A DNA stretch of 17,855 nucleotides from Bacteroidales bacterium (GTDB taxonomy: Bacteria > Bacteroidota > Bacteroidia > Bacteroidales > UBA4181), in contig JAIRLS010000124.1 of assembly GCA_031259205.1 (NCBI GenBank), positions 1 to 17,855 of the forward strand. Reading direction: 5' to 3'. The notes under the pieces are model-generated. The model was given only the letters and a program-made list of their open reading frames with translations. It did no database searches and was not told the origin of the DNA. A program made the position numbers and the translations under genes. Positions 13,569 through 17,855 of the stretch are shown in pieces. Numbering within the stretch: the stretch's first letter is position 1; every line of letters begins with the position of its first letter.

Positions 13569-13576
13569 TAAATTTG
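13569..13576 (+). promoter_or_regulatory. -7 element upstream of uvrA
   Basis: TAAATTTG matches the Bacteroidetes -7 consensus TAnnTTTG exactly and lies 22 bp before the uvrA ATG. The nearest TTTG upstream (13552-13555) is only 13 nt away, so the -33 element is uncertain. Confidence 0.5.
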
Positions 13577-13598
13577 TCGTTTCTTTAAAAAGCAGGCA

Positions 13599-16400
13599 AT
13601 GATCGAAATTTACGGTGCACGCGAGCATAATCTTAAAAATATAGACGTAACCATACCTCGCGACAAATTGACCGTCATCACAGGACTAAGCGGCAGCGGC
13701 AAATCGTCGCTGGCATTCGACACCATTTATGCGGAGGGACAACGCCGTTACATCGAAACCTTGTCGTCATACGCAAGGAAGTTCATCGGCAACATGGAAC
13801 GTCCCGATGTGGACAGGATCACCGGCCTCAGCCCGGTAATTGCCATTGAGCAGAAGACCGTCAGCCGTAACCCGCGCAGCACCGTAGGCACGATTACCGA
13901 GATTTACGATTTCCTCCGGTTGCTGTTTGCCCGCGCCGCCGACGCCTACTCCATGAACACCAATGAAAAAATGGTAAAATATACGGACGACCAAATCATC
14001 GCGCTGGTAGAGGAACGTTTTGCAGGCCGGCCGGTTTACCTGCTGGCGCCGGTGGTCAAGGGACGCAAAGGCCATTACAGGGAGCTGTTTGAACAGATCC
14101 GCAAAAAAGGCTTTCTTCATGTCCGAGTAGACGGAGAAATACTCGGACTGAAACACGGGATGAAGCTGGATCGCTACAAGATTCATTTTATAGAAACCGT
14201 AGTGGACAAACTGGTCGTCGGTCATGAAAACCGGAACCGGCTGAAAGCCTCTTTGACGGTTGCCATGAAAGCAGGCAAAGGCACCGTTCTGCTGATAGAC
14301 AAGGATACTAACGAAAGCCGCTACTACAGCCGAAAACTGATGTGTCCCTCCACAGGGCTTTCGTATGACGAGCCTGCGCCGCACACTTTTTCGTTCAACT
14401 CTCCGCAAGGCGCCTGCCCTCATTGCAACGGACTGGGAGAAGTGTCGGAAGTGGACATGAACAAAATCATTCCCGATCCGGAATCAACCATTCGCAAAGG
14501 CGGGATCGTGCCGCTCGGACCGGCTAAAAATTCCGTCATTTTCGGTCAGGTGGAAGCGCTGGCCGTCAAGTTCGGATGTACCCTGAACACTCCGTTGAGC
14601 GACTTTCCGGAAGAAGCGCTGCAAACAATTCTTTACGGAACGGAAAGCCCCATCAGGGTAAAAAGTCAGCACGGCGGATTCGAATATCATCTGCATTTTG
14701 AAGGAATCATCAGTTACCTGATACAGGAACACGAGGAAAATACATCGTTGCGGGTGCAAAACTGGGCAAACCGGTTTATCCGCAAGATCACCTGTCCGCA
14801 ATGCAAAGGTACGCGGCTAAAACCGGAATCATTGTATTTCCGCCTCCACGACAAAAACATCGCTGAACTTGCGGAAATGGATATCAGCAGCCTGAGCCGC
14901 TGGTTTGAAACGGTGGAACAGCATCTTTCCGAAAAACAGCAACGTATCGCACACGAAATTATCAAGGAAATACGCACCCGCATCGGCTTTTTACTGGACG
15001 TGGGACTGTATTACCTCTCTCTGAATCTTGGGGCACGCAGTCTTTCGGGCGGTGAGAGCCAGCGGATACGTCTGGCTACGCAAATCGGCTCACAGTTGGT
15101 TAACGTCCTGTATATTCTCGACGAACCGAGTATAGGCCTGCACCAGCGCGACAACCGCAGGCTGATACAAGCCTTGCAACGGCTTCGCAACCTCGGCAAT
15201 TCGGTCATCGTTGTGGAACACGATCGCGAAATGATTCTCTCGGCGGATTATGTGGTGGATATGGGGCCTTACGCAGGACGCAAGGGCGGCGAGGTTATCG
15301 CTACGGGCGCCCCCGAAGAAATTATCCGCAGCCATTCGATTACCGGGCAATACCTGAACGGACGGAAATCCATTGATATACCGAAAACCCGCCGGCAAGG
15401 AAACGGGAAAATCCTGCAACTGAAAGGCGCATCAGGCAACAACCTGAAAAAAATCAGCGTGGCTTTCCCGTTAGGCAAATTCATCTGCGTGACAGGCGTG
15501 TCCGGTAGCGGTAAATCAACGCTGATCAACGAAACGTTACACCCCATCCTGAGCAGGCACTTTTACCGTTCGTTGCAGGAACCGTTGCCCTACAGCGCCA
15601 TTGAAGGACTGGAACACATCGACAAAGTAATACAGGTAGACCAGTTGCCGCTGGGACGTACGCCGCGTTCAAATCCTGCCACCTACACAGGCGTCTTTTC
15701 CGCCATCCGCGACCTTTTTTCGCATACGCCCGAGGCCGTCATTCGCAATTATCGTCCCGGACGTTTCTCTTTCAACGTAAAAGGCGGACGGTGCGACGCA
15801 TGTGGAGGAGCAGGCGTACAGGCCATCGAGATGAATTTCCTTCCCAGCGTGTACGTGCCCTGTAACGTCTGCAACGGTAAACGTTACAACCGCGAAACAC
15901 TGGAAATAAAGTATCACGGAAAGAACATCAGCGACGTGCTGGATATGACGGTCAATATGGCGGTAGAGTTTTTTCAGCACCATCCCGCCATTCTTCCGCA
16001 TTTGCAGGCACTACAGCAAACAGGACTGGGATATGTCAAACTGGGACAGTCATCCGCCACCCTCTCCGGCGGCGAAAGCCAGCGGGTAAAACTTGCGGCG
16101 GAACTGGCCAAACGGGATACCGGCAAAACTTTTTACATCCTCGATGAACCTACCACAGGCCTGCATTTCGACGATGTACGCGCCCTGCTTGAGACGCTGC
16201 AACGCCTCGTCGATCGCGGCAATACGGTGGTGGTGATCGAACATAACCTCGAAGTGATCAAAGTGACCGACTATATCATCGACATCGGTCCGGAAGGCGG
16301 CATGGACGGCGGAAAACTTGTCTGTTGCGGCACGCCGGAAGAAGTTGCCCGTCATAAAAAAAGCTACACGGCGGAATTTCTGCGGCAGGCAGGGCTATAG
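13599..16400 (+). CDS. uvrA: Excinuclease ABC subunit A
   Basis: UvrA is the DNA-damage sensor of nucleotide excision repair, a dimeric ABC ATPase that loads UvrB at lesions. Both ATPase modules are complete: Walker A GLSGSGKSS near 29-37 and GVSGSGKS at 633-640; signatures LSGGESQR at 482-489 and from 822; Walker B ILDEPSIGLH and ILDEPTTGLH. The second zinc module has all four Cys (C732, C735, C755, C758). The first has C249, C273 and C276 but Thr252 where the fourth Cys is usual, so that site is probably altered; I believe this occurs in other Bacteroidetes UvrA proteins. At 933 residues the length is normal. The gene is preceded by a -7 promoter box and does not sit beside uvrB. Confidence 0.97.
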   Translation: MIEIYGAREHNLKNIDVTIPRDKLTVITGLSGSGKSSLAFDTIYAEGQRRYIETLSSYARKFIGNMERPDVDRITGLSPVIAIEQKTVSRNPRSTVGTITEIYDFLRLLFARAADAYSMNTNEKMVKYTDDQIIALVEERFAGRPVYLLAPVVKGRKGHYRELFEQIRKKGFLHVRVDGEILGLKHGMKLDRYKIHFIETVVDKLVVGHENRNRLKASLTVAMKAGKGTVLLIDKDTNESRYYSRKLMCPSTGLSYDEPAPHTFSFNSPQGACPHCNGLGEVSEVDMNKIIPDPESTIRKGGIVPLGPAKNSVIFGQVEALAVKFGCTLNTPLSDFPEEALQTILYGTESPIRVKSQHGGFEYHLHFEGIISYLIQEHEENTSLRVQNWANRFIRKITCPQCKGTRLKPESLYFRLHDKNIAELAEMDISSLSRWFETVEQHLSEKQQRIAHEIIKEIRTRIGFLLDVGLYYLSLNLGARSLSGGESQRIRLATQIGSQLVNVLYILDEPSIGLHQRDNRRLIQALQRLRNLGNSVIVVEHDREMILSADYVVDMGPYAGRKGGEVIATGAPEEIIRSHSITGQYLNGRKSIDIPKTRRQGNGKILQLKGASGNNLKKISVAFPLGKFICVTGVSGSGKSTLINETLHPILSRHFYRSLQEPLPYSAIEGLEHIDKVIQVDQLPLGRTPRSNPATYTGVFSAIRDLFSHTPEAVIRNYRPGRFSFNVKGGRCDACGGAGVQAIEMNFLPSVYVPCNVCNGKRYNRETLEIKYHGKNISDVLDMTVNMAVEFFQHHPAILPHLQALQQTGLGYVKLGQSSATLSGGESQRVKLAAELAKRDTGKTFYILDEPTTGLHFDDVRALLETLQRLVDRGNTVVVIEHNLEVIKVTDYIIDIGPEGGMDGGKLVCCGTPEEVARHKKSYTAEFLRQAGL

Positions 16401-16450
16401 CAGAAAACACGGAACAATAGTGCATTTAAATGATTGAAAAAAGAACAGGT

Positions 16451-17140
16451 ATGAAAAGTAAAATTTTGCAGGTGATGATCTGTCTGGCGCTTTGCGAAAG
16501 CTTGGCAGGACGTACCGTCGAGTTGAACGTGGCGGCGTGCGACACGATCCGTTACCGTTTCCTGTATGTGATAAATACGGCCGGAAACGATACCATAGCC
16601 GCCTTCGATTCCCTCTCTTTCGACCGGAAGGAGAACAGCCTGTACTTTAATTGCGAGGACGAACCAACCCTTCGGATTTGTATCGTAACCGACCGGCAGT
16701 CTGCTGTAAGCGAATCATTCACTGTCTTTTCGCAGCACACCCTGTTCTACGTATCACTGCAAGACGATATGGTAAACGTTTCGATTGAAAATTTCCAGTA
16801 TCCGCAAAACGAAGAAAACAAAAGCGCCTATTTTGTCTTTTTACTGATTTTCTTTACCGTCAAATGGTCTATTTCCGCTACTTATATTTTTGTCATGCGG
16901 TTGCCCAAACGGCTCTTGAGCGTTGCCGCCGGCACGTTTCTGCTGAGCGCTTTTATCGACTGGTACCTCCCGGTCAACTATTTGTTCCGGCTGCCGATAC
17001 TGGCGTTTGCCGAATGTGGGCTGTTTCTGACCGCATGGAAAATCCTTCCCCTGAAACACAATATTTTGATGGTATCGGGCGCCAACATTGCCGGTTTCGG
17101 ACTGATCATTCTCCTCTATCTGCTTTTCATCTTCTGGTAG
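16451..17140 (+). CDS. Hypothetical exported protein with C-terminal membrane helices
   Basis: A protein of about 229 residues that I do not recognise. The start at 16451 gives a signal-like N-terminus (MKSKILQVMICLALCESLAG); an in-frame ATG at 16430 adds seven charged residues in front and is less likely. A polar, beta-rich segment of about 110 residues follows. Four hydrophobic helices then end the protein (YFVFLLIFFTVKWSI, LLSVAAGTFLLSAFI, LPILAFAECGLFLTAW, GANIAGFGLIILLYLLFIFW). The topology is therefore an exported N-domain plus a four-helix membrane domain. It starts 51 bp after uvrA on the same strand and may be read through from it, but nothing in the protein suggests DNA repair. Confidence 0.65.
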   Translation: MKSKILQVMICLALCESLAGRTVELNVAACDTIRYRFLYVINTAGNDTIAAFDSLSFDRKENSLYFNCEDEPTLRICIVTDRQSAVSESFTVFSQHTLFYVSLQDDMVNVSIENFQYPQNEENKSAYFVFLLIFFTVKWSISATYIFVMRLPKRLLSVAAGTFLLSAFIDWYLPVNYLFRLPILAFAECGLFLTAWKILPLKHNILMVSGANIAGFGLIILLYLLFIFW

Positions 17141-17565
17141 CGTCCTGTCCGGTGAACTTAACCCACGCTACAACGTTTCCCGCTAAAAACAGGAATCTTC
17201 GCCACATTCTGCCCGCCGCCGGAACGCTTTTGGCGGACATGAACCTGTTTGTTTTTCCGGCAGACATAATCATATAATCATCCGAATCTCACCAATCTTA
17301 CAGGGCTACCGGTGTAAAGTCGAAGTTTGTACTGCCGTCTTTCACTTATCCATATCCCGGCTCAGATGAAACGGAAGATGTTATCCTGCGGACGGGTTTC
17401 GACAGGGTTCCGCATTGCTGATCCGAATGTAACCTTCTTCTATAAATTTTGCCGGACATTTTTATTCGTCTGTGTGTAATTGAAAAATTTCATGTACATT
17501 TGTGCATGCTAAATTAATAGCAGAAGACGCTGATAAATAAATCGAATTATTAAACGTCAAAAAAA
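17141..17565. other. Intergenic stretch without a recognisable gene
   Basis: About 425 bp separate the membrane protein from the AAA-ATPase gene. I see no supported coding frame, tRNA or strong hairpin. The only notable element is the -7 box near its 3' end. Confidence 0.6.
17497..17504 (+). promoter_or_regulatory. -7 element upstream of the AAA-ATPase gene
   Basis: TACATTTG matches TAnnTTTG exactly and lies 61 bp before the ATG. A TTG at 17482-17484 is only 12 nt upstream, so no properly spaced -33 element is seen. Confidence 0.45.
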
Positions 17566-17855
17566 ATGATGATGAACGAAAATAAGAACGCGAAAAGATT
17601 GCCGTACGGTATATCCGATTTCAAACATATCGTGACAAACAATTACGCGTATGTTGACAAGACGCGGTATATCGAGATGCTGGAGAACGAATCGAATCCC
17701 AGTCAATTTTTCATCCGTCCGCGCAAGTTCGGTAAGAGTTTGTTCTTTACAACTCTGCTCTATTATTACGATATCAACGAAGCGGAAAATTTCGACGCTC
17801 TGTTCGGCGACTTGTATATCGGCAAACACCCTACCCCGAAACGTAACTCGTATGC
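17566..17855 (+). CDS. AAA-ATPase-like / PD-(D/E)XK family protein (DUF1703 type), 3' end beyond window
   Basis: The 96 visible codons match the N-terminus of the AAA-ATPase-like family (PF09820), whose members usually carry a C-terminal PD-(D/E)XK nuclease-like domain and occur in many copies in Bacteroidales. The sequence has the family opening LPYGISDFKHIVTNNYAYVD, then DKTRYIEMLE, then the P-loop-like RPRKFGKSLF at residues 51-60. Three consecutive in-frame ATGs (17566, 17569, 17572) leave the exact start open. The gene runs off the window, so the nuclease part and completeness cannot be judged. The cellular role of the family is not established; links to mobile elements or defence are suggestions only. 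Confidence 0.85.
   Translation, partial: MMMNENKNAKRLPYGISDFKHIVTNNYAYVDKTRYIEMLENESNPSQFFIRPRKFGKSLFFTTLLYYYDINEAENFDALFGDLYIGKHPTPKRNSY

Noticed and set aside
16864..17277. 137-codon + strand frame overlapping the membrane protein
   Set aside because: It is a shifted frame of the membrane-protein gene with Cys/Arg-rich, low-complexity content and no recognisable domain.
17401..17414. 14-bp reverse-complement match to 10219-10232 in the hairpin cluster
   Set aside because: One 14-mer match is expected by chance in a window of this size, and the flanks do not align.

Overview
The window looks like a chromosomal segment from a Bacteroidetes bacterium, most likely order Bacteroidales. Supporting signs are TAnnTTTG/TTTG-type promoters without obvious Shine-Dalgarno sites, lipoproteins with acidic residues after the lipid cysteine, an F-ATPase epsilon subunit reduced to its beta domain, an ATP synthase beta subunit with a Bacteroidetes-type acidic insertion, a DUF2339/DUF3999 pair, and a DUF1703-type AAA-ATPase. 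No rRNA, tRNA, transposase or CRISPR array was found. The genus cannot be named from the sequence alone.

Layout. Positions 273-3777 (+) carry a two-gene unit: a polytopic DUF2339 membrane protein overlapping a DUF3999 exported protein. Facing it on the - strand (5161-3828) is tsaD, for the universal tRNA t6A modification. Its reading frame runs into an AT-rich foreign tail and then overlaps, by ATGA, a truncated DNA methyltransferase remnant. Next on the - strand (7966-5428) is atpD-atpC followed by a small exported alpha/beta-hydrolase that seems to lack its catalytic Ser and His. Divergently (8230-9661, +) lie a surface-lipoprotein gene and an outer-membrane beta-barrel gene, closed by a strong 15-bp-stem terminator.

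Positions 9719-10971 are a 1.25-kb non-coding, repeat-dense island. It holds an 8-bp tandem repeat (about 16 units), a run of perfect hairpins mostly with 3-nt loops, a 21-bp tandem array and a 23-bp-periodic palindromic cluster. Inside the hairpin run, a 48-nt two-hairpin module occurs twice in inverted orientation, and every stem difference between the copies is compensated. A roughly 90-bp piece bordering this element recurs 5 kb away at 5301-5395, so at least part of it is a dispersed genomic repeat.

Beyond the island (+ strand) come a beta-helix lipoprotein with a C-terminal PDZ domain (10972-13332), uvrA (13599-16400), an unrecognised membrane protein (16451-17140), a 425-bp non-coding gap, and the start of an AAA-ATPase/PD-(D/E)XK family gene cut by the window edge.

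The housekeeping genes (tsaD, atpDC, uvrA) look intact. The most unusual material is the inverted covarying hairpin element, the dispersed repeat tied to it, and the chimeric 3' end of tsaD. Functions for these are inference from sequence pattern only.
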